From Streptomyces venezuelae (GTDB lineage Bacteria; Actinomycetota; Actinomycetes; Streptomycetales; Streptomycetaceae), in assembly GCF_008642335.1 (NCBI RefSeq), contig NZ_CP029191.1:4898001-4962000 (forward strand): a DNA stretch of 64,000 bases. Reading direction: 5' to 3'. Below the pieces are notes generated by a model. It ran no database searches. It saw nothing but the letters and a program-made list of their open reading frames with translations, and was not told the DNA's origin. Position 1 is the stretch's first letter. Each line of letters begins with the position of its first letter. The position numbers and the translations under genes are program-made. This document shows positions 18,152-25,668 of the stretch, in pieces.

Positions 18152-18879
18152 GCGACGCGACCGGGGCGAGCGGGCCCACGGAGCCGACCGGGACGGATGA
18201 GGGTGGCGGTGCGGACGGGCGTCGTGTGCGAGTCGTCCTCGTCGACGACCACCGGATGTTCCGTACAGGAGTGCAGGCGGAGATCGGCCGCACCGACGTC
18301 ACCGGCGTCGAGGTCGTCGGCGAGGCGGCCGACGTCGACCAGGCGGTCACGGTCATCACGACCACGCGCCCCGAGGTCGTCCTCCTGGACGTGCACCTGC
18401 CGGGCGGCGGAGGCGTGGAAGTCCTGCGCCGGTGCGCGCCGTTGATGTCCGACGCGGAGAATCCGGTTCGGTTCCTCGCGCTGTCGGTGTCCGATGCCGC
18501 GGAGGACGTCATCGGAGTCATCCGCGGCGGCGCCCGCGGCTATGTCACCAAGACCATCACCGGCACCGACCTGGTGGACTCCATCTTCCGTGTGCAGGAA
18601 GGCGACGCGGTGTTCTCGCCGCGCCTCGCCGGATTCGTCCTGGACGCCTTCGCCTCGACCGACGCGCCCCCGGTCGACGAGGACCTGGACCGCCTCACCC
18701 AGCGCGAGCGCGAGGTCCTGCGGCTGATCGCGCGGGGGTATGCGTACAAGGAGATCGCCAAGCAGCTCTTCATCTCCGTGAAGACGGTGGAGTCGCATGT
18801 GTCGGCGGTGCTGAGGAAGCTGCAGCTGTCCAACCGCCACGAGCTGACGCGGTGGGCGACGGCGCGAAGGCTGGTCTGA
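18148..18879 (+). CDS. NarL/LuxR-type response regulator
   Basis: A 243-aa regulator with a receiver (VVLVDDHRMFRTG, phospho-Asp in VVLLDVHLPGG) and a C-terminal LuxR helix-turn-helix (LTQREREVLRLIARGYAYKEIA then SVKTVESHVSAVLRKL). An N-terminal extension of about 25 residues is Gly/Thr-rich. It is translationally coupled to the kinase. The repeated boxes at 16733-16826 are likely targets, and the divergent PspC gene a likely regulated gene; both are inference. Confidence 0.93.
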   Translation: MSDATGASGPTEPTGTDEGGGADGRRVRVVLVDDHRMFRTGVQAEIGRTDVTGVEVVGEAADVDQAVTVITTTRPEVVLLDVHLPGGGGVEVLRRCAPLMSDAENPVRFLALSVSDAAEDVIGVIRGGARGYVTKTITGTDLVDSIFRVQEGDAVFSPRLAGFVLDAFASTDAPPVDEDLDRLTQREREVLRLIARGYAYKEIAKQLFISVKTVESHVSAVLRKLQLSNRHELTRWATARRLV

Positions 18880-18899
18880 GCGAGCGCTGGTGCGGGGGG

Positions 18900-19541
18900 C
18901 TAGCGGTGTACGGGGGCGGCGGCCGGTCGTGCGGGGCCGAGGTTGCGCAGGGCCCAGCGGTAGTGGCCGACCGCCTTCGCGGCGCCGAGGAGGCCGGTCA
19001 GCCAGACGAGCAGGCCCGTGCCCATGCCGAGGATGACGTCGGCGTAGGTCTCGTCGCCCGGTTCGGCGTACGCGGCCGCGGAGAAGGAGGTCCAGAGCCC
19101 GAGCGTGCACACGGCGAGGGACGACAGGAGCCAGAGGAGGCTGAGGCCGGGGGAGCGCAGCCGGGCGTCGGACGGGGGGTGGCTGTCCAGGGCCAGCCAG
19201 GCATCGGTGAGTTGCCGTAGGCGCCGGTCGCGGCGGATGCCGAGGACGACGCCGACGACCGCGGGGGCCAGCGCCGCGAGGCCGAGGACCACGAGGACCG
19301 GGCCCAGGAAGAAGGCGCTGGGATCCTTGTCGTCGATGTACCGGATCGGCTGGACCAGCAGGGCCCAGCCGGTGACGCCGCCGAGTCCGCACAGCCACAG
19401 CAGCAGGAGCCGGCTCACCCCGAGGTGCCGCCTGTGCAGTTCCTGGAGGGCCATGCCGCGGTCGGTGAGCAGCGTCTGCCGGTCCGGCCAGGTGCGCAGG
19501 TACACGGGTGGCGGGGGCGGAGGCAGCGTACGGCTAGGCAT
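18900..19541 (-). CDS. Four-span membrane protein of unknown function
   Basis: A 213-aa protein. After a Pro-rich start (PSRTLPPPPPP) are hydrophobic segments at about residues 45-62, 78-102, 135-155 and 170-190, with a basic region around residue 105. No family is recognised. ATG 19541 sits 7 nt after a TATTGT -10-like box (19554-19549), so the mRNA may be leaderless even though an upstream gene on the same strand ends only 30 bp away. It is convergent with the response regulator. Confidence 0.72.
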   Translation of the reverse strand: MPSRTLPPPPPPVYLRTWPDRQTLLTDRGMALQELHRRHLGVSRLLLLWLCGLGGVTGWALLVQPIRYIDDKDPSAFFLGPVLVVLGLAALAPAVVGVVLGIRRDRRLRQLTDAWLALDSHPPSDARLRSPGLSLLWLLSSLAVCTLGLWTSFSAAAYAEPGDETYADVILGMGTGLLVWLTGLLGAAKAVGHYRWALRNLGPARPAAAPVHR

Positions 19542-19571
19542 GCGCGTGACAATACTGGCGGGGCCGGCAGG

Positions 19572-20618
19572 TCAGGACACGCGTGTGGCTCCGGCGAACG
19601 GCATCTGGTCGATGGGGGCGAGCCGGACGGGGGCGCTCGGGTTCGGGGCGTGGATCATCTGGCCGTCGCCGACGTAGAGGCCGACGTGGCTGATGCCGGA
19701 GTAGAAGAACACCAGGTCGCCGGGGCGCAGTTCGGAGCGGGGGACGCGTTGTCCTGCGGCGATCTGGGCGTAGGTGGTGCGGGGCAGGGCGACGCCCGCC
19801 GAACGGTAGGCGGCCTGGGTGAGCCCCGAGCAGTCGAAGGCGTCGGGGCCGGTGGCGCCCCAGACGTAGGGGCTGCCGAGGGCCTTGTATGCGTAGGAGA
19901 CGGCGGCCGCGGCGCGGGCGTCGGGCGCCTTCGCGGCTCCCAGGGCCGCGTCACGGGCGGTGGAGCGGGTGGCGCGCTCGCCCGAGGGGTCAGCGAGGTC
20001 GGCGCGCTGTTCGGCGGTGAGACGGGACAGGAGGCGCTTCGCCTCGCTGAGCTTTCCGGTGATCGTCTTCTTGTGCTTGCGCAGTTCCGCCTGGCGCGCG
20101 CGGAGGGCGTCGAGCCGGTCGTCGGCCCGGTCGCGCAGCCGGTCGAGCTCCCGCACCTGGTCCCTGACCTCGCCGACGGCCACGACCTGACGGCTGCCCG
20201 CCCGGTCGGCACGTGACGCGCGGTCGAGGAACTGGTCGGGGTCGGAGGAGAGCGCGAGCTGTATGGAGGGGTCGATGCCGCCCGCGCGGTACTGGGCGGC
20301 GGCGTAGGAACCGAGGCTGTTGCGGGCGGTGTTGAGCTTCTCCGTCTTGCGGGCGGCTTCGTCGCGCAGGTCGCCGAGTGTCTTTTCGGCCTTTTCCGCC
20401 TTCTCCTTGGCGCCGTTGTACTTCTCGGTGGCGGTCTCCGCCTCGCGGTAGAGCGAGTCGACCTTGGACTTCACCTCGGCGGGGCTGAGCCGGGGATCCG
20501 CGTGTCCCGTGCCGTCGAAGGCGGTGGCCGACGCGGCTCCCGCGAGGGCGAGGGTGGCGGCGGTGCGGACCGTGCTGCCGCTGAGCGAGCGCTGTCGGGG
20601 CTTGCGGTGCGCTGGCAC
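19572..20618 (-). CDS. Secreted NlpC/P60 peptidoglycan hydrolase (coiled-coil type)
   Basis: A 348-aa secreted cell-wall endopeptidase. A signal sequence (TAATLALAGAASATA) precedes a long coiled coil (about residues 45-215) and a C-terminal NlpC/P60 domain with catalytic Cys in DAFDCSGLTQ and His in SHVGLYVGDG. This is the RipA-like layout in which the helical part keeps the cysteine peptidase inhibited or positions it at the septum. GTG 20618 follows AAGGAG. A second paralogue is at 21441-22673. Unlike that gene, it has no ydaO riboswitch but a strong hairpin just before its ribosome site. Confidence 0.92.
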   Translation of the reverse strand: MPAHRKPRQRSLSGSTVRTAATLALAGAASATAFDGTGHADPRLSPAEVKSKVDSLYREAETATEKYNGAKEKAEKAEKTLGDLRDEAARKTEKLNTARNSLGSYAAAQYRAGGIDPSIQLALSSDPDQFLDRASRADRAGSRQVVAVGEVRDQVRELDRLRDRADDRLDALRARQAELRKHKKTITGKLSEAKRLLSRLTAEQRADLADPSGERATRSTARDAALGAAKAPDARAAAAVSYAYKALGSPYVWGATGPDAFDCSGLTQAAYRSAGVALPRTTYAQIAAGQRVPRSELRPGDLVFFYSGISHVGLYVGDGQMIHAPNPSAPVRLAPIDQMPFAGATRVS

Positions 20619-20964
20619 GAAGAGGGGCTCCTTACGTGTCCGGCGGCGGCCCGCACAGGGGGAGCAGGCCGCCGCCGGGTTTCTCGGCGGTGGTGACCGA
20701 CGGCCGTCCCGGGTCGGACGGCGGTGGGGAGCCGGTCACCTGGTGGAGGACGCTAAACCTGGCCGTCACGGGTTGGTGAGGGATTGTGCGCAATTGGCGG
20801 AAGTGGGCGGAACGGGGTCCAGGCGTGACCATGCGGAGCATGGGGTGGCGGTTGTTTCGCTCGCGGGTGTGACTGATGGCTCGTTTTCTGCGCACCCGAA
20901 GACGGGGTGGTGGTACGGGGGCGCCCGAGGGGTGAGGCGGAGGGCCCGGCTAGGCTCCGGCCTC
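20619..20964. other. Divergent intergenic region with a leader hairpin
   Basis: The 346 bp between the NlpC/P60 gene (-) and the small membrane gene (+). A 12-bp G/C stem is formed by 20640-20651 and 20667-20678, in the minus-strand leader just upstream of AAGGAG. A TAGCGT -10-like box on the minus strand near 20754 would give a leader of about 130 nt. On the + strand, TAGGCT (20950-20955) precedes the ATG at 20965 by 9 nt. No ORF in the region looks real. Confidence 0.5.
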
Positions 20965-21318
20965 ATGGACGTACTCATCCATCTCTTCGTCGGCCTGCAC
21001 ATCATCGGCATCGCCTCGCTCCTGGGCGGCTTCCTGACCCAGATGAAGCAGATGGGCCAGGGCACCGCACGCTTCAGCCCCGCGATGCTGCACGGCGCGC
21101 TGACCATGCTCGTCACCGGTGTGGCCCTGGTGGGCCTCAACCAGGCGGACGACCACACGGTCAACAACGTCAAGATCGGCATCAAGCTGGCCGTGCTGAT
21201 CGTGATCCTCGCGCTGGTCTACGTGAAGCGCGACGAGGAGAAGGTCGACAAGGGCATGTTCGGTGCGGTCGGCCTGCTGACCACGGCGAACATCTTCATC
21301 GCGGTGCTGTGGACCTGA
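20965..21318 (+). CDS. Small four-helix membrane protein
   Basis: A 117-aa integral membrane protein with four predicted helices: VLIHLFVGLHIIGIASLLGGFL, LHGALTMLVTGVALVGL, IGIKLAVLIVILALVYV and MFGAVGLLTTANIFIAVLW. The ATG at 20965 begins the conserved protein; the upstream open frame is not coding. TAGGCT lies 9 nt before it, so the mRNA could be leaderless or nearly so. The function is unknown; such proteins resemble heme-free DUF families with conserved HH/NQAD motifs. Confidence 0.78.
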   Translation: MDVLIHLFVGLHIIGIASLLGGFLTQMKQMGQGTARFSPAMLHGALTMLVTGVALVGLNQADDHTVNNVKIGIKLAVLIVILALVYVKRDEEKVDKGMFGAVGLLTTANIFIAVLWT

Positions 21319-21371
21319 GCTGGAGCTGAGTCGGACGTCAGGCGGGCCCGAGTCGGACCTGCGTTTTCCGG

Positions 21372-21428
21372 CCTCTACGCGCGCGTGGCCCGCATCCGGG
21401 AAGGATGCGGGCCACGCGCGCGTAGAGG
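21372..21428. terminator. 26-bp perfect hairpin between convergent genes
   Basis: CCTCTACGCGCGCGTGGCCC... pairs over 26 bp (21372-21397 with 21403-21428) around GGGAA, without a mismatch. It separates the small membrane gene (+) and the NlpC/P60 gene (-). Unusually long for a terminator. Confidence 0.85.
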
Positions 21429-21440
21429 GGTGCCGCCTCG

Positions 21441-22673
21441 TCAGGCCGGGCGGACCACGCTGTGGATCGGCATGTAGTAGATCGACTCGACGCGGACGTT
21501 CGCGCCCGGCTTCGGGGCGTGGATCATCTTGCCGTCGCCGATGTAGATCCCGACGTGACTGATGTCGTCGTAGAAGAACACCAGGTCACCCGGTTTCGCG
21601 TCGGCGGTCTTCACCGTCGTGCCGACTTTCACCTGGTCCCACGTGGTGCGCGGCAGCGAGATCCCCGCGGCCTTCCAGGCGTCCTGCGTGAGCCCGGAGC
21701 AGTCGTACGAGTCGGGGCCGGTGGCGCCCCAGACGTACGGCTTGCCGATCTGGGCCTCCGCGAAGTCGATGACCTTCGCGGCCTTGGTGGCGTAGCTGCC
21801 GTCGGAGCTTCCTGAGCCAGAACCGGAACCCGAACCGGAACCTGAGCCGGTGTCGGAGCCCGAGCCCGAGCCGGAGTCCTGGCCGCCCTCGCGCTCCTTC
21901 TCCCGCTGGGCCGCCTCCTCCGCCTTGCGCTTGCGCTCCGCCTCCGCGGCCTGCTCGCGCGCCAGCTTCTCGGCCTTGCGCTTGGCCTCCTGCTTCTTCT
22001 TCCGCTCGATCGCCGCGAGCCGCGCCTTCTCCTCGGCGGTCAGCTTCGAAAGGAGCTCGCGCGCGTCCCCCAGCTTCTTCTGGACGGCCTTCTTGCTCGT
22101 CCTGAGCTCGTCCCGCGAGTCGGTCAGCGTCTCCAGGCTCTTCGCGGCCCTCGTGCGCTGCTTCGTCGCCGACGCCTGCTCCGTCAGGTAGGCGTCGACG
22201 GCCTTCTTCTGCCGCGTGGTCAGCCGGTCCGCCAGGTGGTTCTGGTCGAAGTAGCCCTGCGGGTCGTCGGCGAGCATCATCGTGGCCGTCTCGGAGACGG
22301 CGCCGGTGCGGTACTGCGCCGCGGCGAACGAGCCCAGCTCCTGGCGTGCGTCGTTCAGCTTGTCCGTGCGCTTCGCCACGTCGTCGAGGAGCCGGTCGAC
22401 CTTCTTGCGCTGCTTCTCCGTGCGCTCCTTGGCCGAGTTGTACTTCTGGGTGGCGACACCCGCCTGCCGGTAGAGCTCGTCGACCTTCTTCTGCACCTCT
22501 TCGAGGCTGGGCTCTTCGAGACTGGGCTTGGCCGGTGCCGAGGGTGCCGTGGGCGCTGCCTGCGCGCTCTGCGACAGGAGGGCGACGGAGGTGAGGGCTG
22601 CCGTCGTGATGCCGATGGCGGGGGCCGTACGAATGCCGGCCGCGCGGTTCCGCGGCTTGCGGTGCGACGCCAA
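21441..22673 (-). CDS. Secreted NlpC/P60 peptidoglycan hydrolase under c-di-AMP riboswitch control
   Basis: A 410-aa secreted hydrolase with a TTG start at 22673 (AAGGAG upstream). It has a Sec signal, a coiled coil (about residues 50-250, including a Lys/Glu/Arg-rich KKKQEAKRKAEKLAREQAA segment), a Gly/Ser linker and the NlpC/P60 domain with catalytic Cys in DSYDCSGLTQ and His in SHVGIYIGDG. The leader carries a ydaO-type riboswitch, so output should fall when c-di-AMP is high, tying cell-wall turnover to osmotic signalling. It is paralogous to the gene at 19572 but with a longer helical stalk. Confidence 0.93.
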   Translation of the reverse strand: MASHRKPRNRAAGIRTAPAIGITTAALTSVALLSQSAQAAPTAPSAPAKPSLEEPSLEEVQKKVDELYRQAGVATQKYNSAKERTEKQRKKVDRLLDDVAKRTDKLNDARQELGSFAAAQYRTGAVSETATMMLADDPQGYFDQNHLADRLTTRQKKAVDAYLTEQASATKQRTRAAKSLETLTDSRDELRTSKKAVQKKLGDARELLSKLTAEEKARLAAIERKKKQEAKRKAEKLAREQAAEAERKRKAEEAAQREKEREGGQDSGSGSGSDTGSGSGSGSGSGSGSSDGSYATKAAKVIDFAEAQIGKPYVWGATGPDSYDCSGLTQDAWKAAGISLPRTTWDQVKVGTTVKTADAKPGDLVFFYDDISHVGIYIGDGKMIHAPKPGANVRVESIYYMPIHSVVRPA

Positions 22674-22693
22674 GGAGGCGACTCCTTCCGTAG

Positions 22694-22830
22694 ACCGCCT
22701 ACCGGGTTAGCTGTCGGGTTCGGGCGGATGGTTCGGAAGGCTGCCCTACGGTCCCGTACTTCGTACGGGACCGATTCACCCCAAGTTTTCGGTGGGTCCC
22801 CGGCTCCGAACACGTCGGACTCGGCGGAGG
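22694..22830 (-). promoter_or_regulatory. ydaO/yuaA-type c-di-AMP riboswitch
   Basis: Read on the minus strand, the leader has the class hallmarks: CCGCCGAGTCCG at the 5' side, GGGGTGAATCGG, a hairpin TCCCGTAC-GAA-GTACGGGA, then CCGAACCCGACAGCTAACCC and GGTAGGCGG, which closes the P1 stem with CCTCCGCC. These match the riboswitch upstream of cell-wall hydrolase genes (rpfA and NlpC/P60 genes) in Streptomyces. The 3' end is about 20 nt before the TTG start. The exact ends may shift by some bases. Confidence 0.9.
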
Positions 22831-23069
22831 CCGCCCGTTCCCGGCGGGGTTCGCCGGTGGGGGGACGAGTGGCCCGCCGGGCACGCTAGCCAACGCGTGT
22901 GGTGCCTGTGAAGGTTGATGTTCGATATGCCCGATACATTTTCGTTACTTTGCGCGGGCGTGCGCGGCGTGCGAGCGGCCATGGCGGAGTGTGATCGCCC
23001 GCAGGCAAGGTGTGACGCGGCCGGTGTGTCCGTGTGACGTCGACCGGTGTGTCCGGAACCCGCAGCGGG

Positions 23070-23092
23070 TTGTCAGTGGGGCCGCCTAGACT
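23070..23092 (+). promoter_or_regulatory. RecA-NDp/PafBC-type DNA-damage promoter of pcrA
   Basis: TTGTCAGTG (23070-23078), 8 nt, then TAGACT (23087-23092) fits the mycobacterial RecA-NDp motif TTGTCRGTG-N8-TANNNT with no mismatch. The start codon is 9 nt later, so the mRNA has at most a few leader bases. Confidence 0.75.
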
Positions 23093-23101
23093 CGGGAGGC
23101 G

Positions 23102-25642
23102 ATGAGCAGCCTCTTTGATGACAGCTTCCTGGCGGACCTGCAGCCCTCCCGGGCCGCGGACGAAGCGCCCCCGCCGCCGCCCGAGGACAGCGCTCCGGAG
23201 CCCATTCCGGACGACCTGTTCGACGGGAAGTTCGACGCGCCCATGACCCGGGACTCGCACTACCGCGACGGTGCCCCGCGCCCGGTCATCGACCCGGCGA
23301 CGCTCCTCGACGGGCTGAACGAGAACCAGCGCGCGGCCGTCGTGCACGCGGGCTCCCCGCTGCTCATCGTCGCCGGCGCCGGGTCCGGCAAGACCCGCGT
23401 GCTGACCCACCGCATCGCGTACCTGCTCGCCGAGCGCGGCGTGCACCCCGGCCAGATCCTCGCGATCACCTTCACGAACAAGGCCGCGGGCGAGATGAAG
23501 GAGCGCGTCGAGCAGCTCGTGGGCCCCCGGGCGAACGCGATGTGGGTGTCGACCTTCCACAGCGCCTGCGTCCGCATCCTCCGCCGTGAGTACAAGAAGC
23601 TGGGCTTCACGTCCTCCTTCTCGATCTACGACGCCGCCGACTCCAAGCGCCTCATGGCCCTGGTCTGCCGCGACCTGGACCTCGACCCGAAGAAGTTCCC
23701 GCCGAAGTCGTTCAGCGCCAAGATCTCGAACCTGAAGAACGAGCTGATCGACGAAGAGGACTTCGCAGGTCAGGCCGCCGACGGCTTCGAGAAGACCCTC
23801 GCCCAGGCCTACGCCATGTACCAGTCGCGCCTCCGCGAGGCGAACGCGCTGGACTTCGACGACCTGATCATGACGACCGTCCACCTCCTGCGCGCCTTCC
23901 CGGACGTCGCCGAGCACTACAGGCGCCGTTTCCGGCACGTCATGGTCGACGAGTACCAGGACACGAACCACGCGCAGTACGCCCTGGTGCGCGAGCTGGT
24001 CGGACCCTCCGGAGGCGAGGGGGACGACCCCGCCGAGCTGTGCGTGGTGGGCGACGCCGACCAGTCCATCTACGCCTTCCGCGGCGCCACGATCCGCAAC
24101 ATCCTCCAGTTCGAGGAGGACTACACGGACGCGACGACGATCCTCCTGGAGCAGAACTACCGCTCCACCCAGACGATCCTGACCGCCGCCAACGCGGTCA
24201 TCGAGCGGAACGAGAGCCGCCGCCCCAAGAACCTGTGGACCAACCAGGGCGAGGGCGCGCGCATCACCGGATACGTCGCCGACACCGAGCACGACGAGGC
24301 ACAGTTCGTCGCCGACGAGATCGACCGCCTCACCGACGCGGGCGACGCGAAGGCCGGCGACGTGGCGATCTTCTACCGGACGAACGCCCAGTCCCGTGTC
24401 TTCGAAGAGATCTTCATCCGCGTCGGCCTGCCCTACAAGGTGGTCGGCGGCGTCCGCTTCTACGAGCGCAAGGAGGTCCGCGATGTGCTGGCCTACCTGC
24501 GCGTTCTCGCCAATCCCGAGGACGCGGTGCCGCTGCGCCGCATCCTGAACGTACCGAAGCGGGGCATCGGCGACCGCGCCGAAGCCATGATCGACGCGCT
24601 CGCGCAGCGCGAGAAGATCTCCTTCCCGCAGGCGCTCCGCCGCGTCGACGAGGCGTACGGAATGGCGGCCCGCTCCACCAACGCCGTCAAGCGCTTCAAC
24701 ACGCTGATGGAGGAGCTGCGGACCGTCGTCGAGTCGGGCGCGGGCCCGGCCGTCGTCCTGGAGGCCGTGCTCGAACGGACCGGCTACCTGGCCGAGCTGC
24801 AGGCCTCGACCGACCCGCAGGACGAGACCCGCATCGAGAACCTCCAGGAGCTCGCCGCCGTGGCGCTGGAGTTCGAGCAGGACAACAACCAGGCCACTGA
24901 CACCGACCAGGCCGCGGACAACGCGCAGGGCGGGGCGGACGCAGGCGAGGGCGAGGGTGGCGACGCCGGTGAAGGCACCGCGGCCCCCGGCACGCTCTCG
25001 GACTTCCTGGAGCGCGTCGCCCTGGTCGCCGACTCCGACCAGATCCCCGACGAGGAGGACGACGGCTCCGGGGTCATCACGCTGATGACCCTGCACACCG
25101 CCAAGGGCCTCGAATTTCCCGTCGTGTTCCTGACCGGCATGGAGGACGGCGTCTTCCCGCACATGCGCTCCCTCGGCCAGGTCAAGGAGCTGGAGGAGGA
25201 GCGTCGCCTCGCATACGTGGGCATCACCCGCGCGCGTGAACGGCTCTATTTGACGCGTTCGTCCATGCGCAGCGCCTGGGGCACGCCGTCGTACAACCCG
25301 CCGTCGCGCTTCCTCGAGGAGATCCCGGACACGCACCTGGACTGGAAGCGGACCGGTTCGGTCGGCGCGTCGGCCTCGTCGGGGCCCGCCGCGGGCATCG
25401 CCTCGTCGCTGTCCTCGTCGCGCTCGCGTTCCGGCGGCGCACAGGGCTTCGCCACGCGCCGCGCGTCGGAGAAGCCGGTCGTGTCGCTGGCCGTCGGCGA
25501 CCGCGTCACGCACGACCAGTTCGGTCTCGGGACCGTGGTCGGCGTGAAGGGGACGGGCGCGAACGCCGAGGCGACGGTGGACTTCGGAGAGCCCAAGCCG
25601 AAGCGCCTCCTGCTGCGGTACGCGCCGGTGGAGAAGCTCTAA
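23102..25642 (+). CDS. pcrA: ATP-dependent DNA helicase PcrA/UvrD1
   Basis: An 846-aa superfamily 1A helicase that unwinds 3'-5' in repair and in removing RecA or polymerase from DNA. All SF1 motifs are present: Q motif NENQRAAV, Walker A GAGSGKT, DEYQDTN (motif II), GDADQSIYAFRGA (III), QNYRSTQ (IV), TLHTAKGLEFPVVFLTG (V) and VGITRARERLYL (VI). An N-terminal acidic/Pro-rich extension of about 65 residues and an acidic linker around residue 600 are typical of actinomycetes. The C-terminal Tudor-like patch (GDRVTHDQFGLGTVV) could bind RNA polymerase. A perfect DNA-damage promoter motif lies in front. Confidence 0.97.
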   Translation: MSSLFDDSFLADLQPSRAADEAPPPPPEDSAPEPIPDDLFDGKFDAPMTRDSHYRDGAPRPVIDPATLLDGLNENQRAAVVHAGSPLLIVAGAGSGKTRVLTHRIAYLLAERGVHPGQILAITFTNKAAGEMKERVEQLVGPRANAMWVSTFHSACVRILRREYKKLGFTSSFSIYDAADSKRLMALVCRDLDLDPKKFPPKSFSAKISNLKNELIDEEDFAGQAADGFEKTLAQAYAMYQSRLREANALDFDDLIMTTVHLLRAFPDVAEHYRRRFRHVMVDEYQDTNHAQYALVRELVGPSGGEGDDPAELCVVGDADQSIYAFRGATIRNILQFEEDYTDATTILLEQNYRSTQTILTAANAVIERNESRRPKNLWTNQGEGARITGYVADTEHDEAQFVADEIDRLTDAGDAKAGDVAIFYRTNAQSRVFEEIFIRVGLPYKVVGGVRFYERKEVRDVLAYLRVLANPEDAVPLRRILNVPKRGIGDRAEAMIDALAQREKISFPQALRRVDEAYGMAARSTNAVKRFNTLMEELRTVVESGAGPAVVLEAVLERTGYLAELQASTDPQDETRIENLQELAAVALEFEQDNNQATDTDQAADNAQGGADAGEGEGGDAGEGTAAPGTLSDFLERVALVADSDQIPDEEDDGSGVITLMTLHTAKGLEFPVVFLTGMEDGVFPHMRSLGQVKELEEERRLAYVGITRARERLYLTRSSMRSAWGTPSYNPPSRFLEEIPDTHLDWKRTGSVGASASSGPAAGIASSLSSSRSRSGGAQGFATRRASEKPVVSLAVGDRVTHDQFGLGTVVGVKGTGANAEATVDFGEPKPKRLLLRYAPVEKL

Positions 25643-25668
25643 CGCCCTGGTCGGCGGCCGGAGTTACG

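Noticed and set aside
23060..23092. TTGTCA and TAGACT as an ordinary -35/-10 pair for pcrA
   Set aside because: The gap is only 11 nt, too short for a vegetative promoter; it fits the RecA-NDp type instead.
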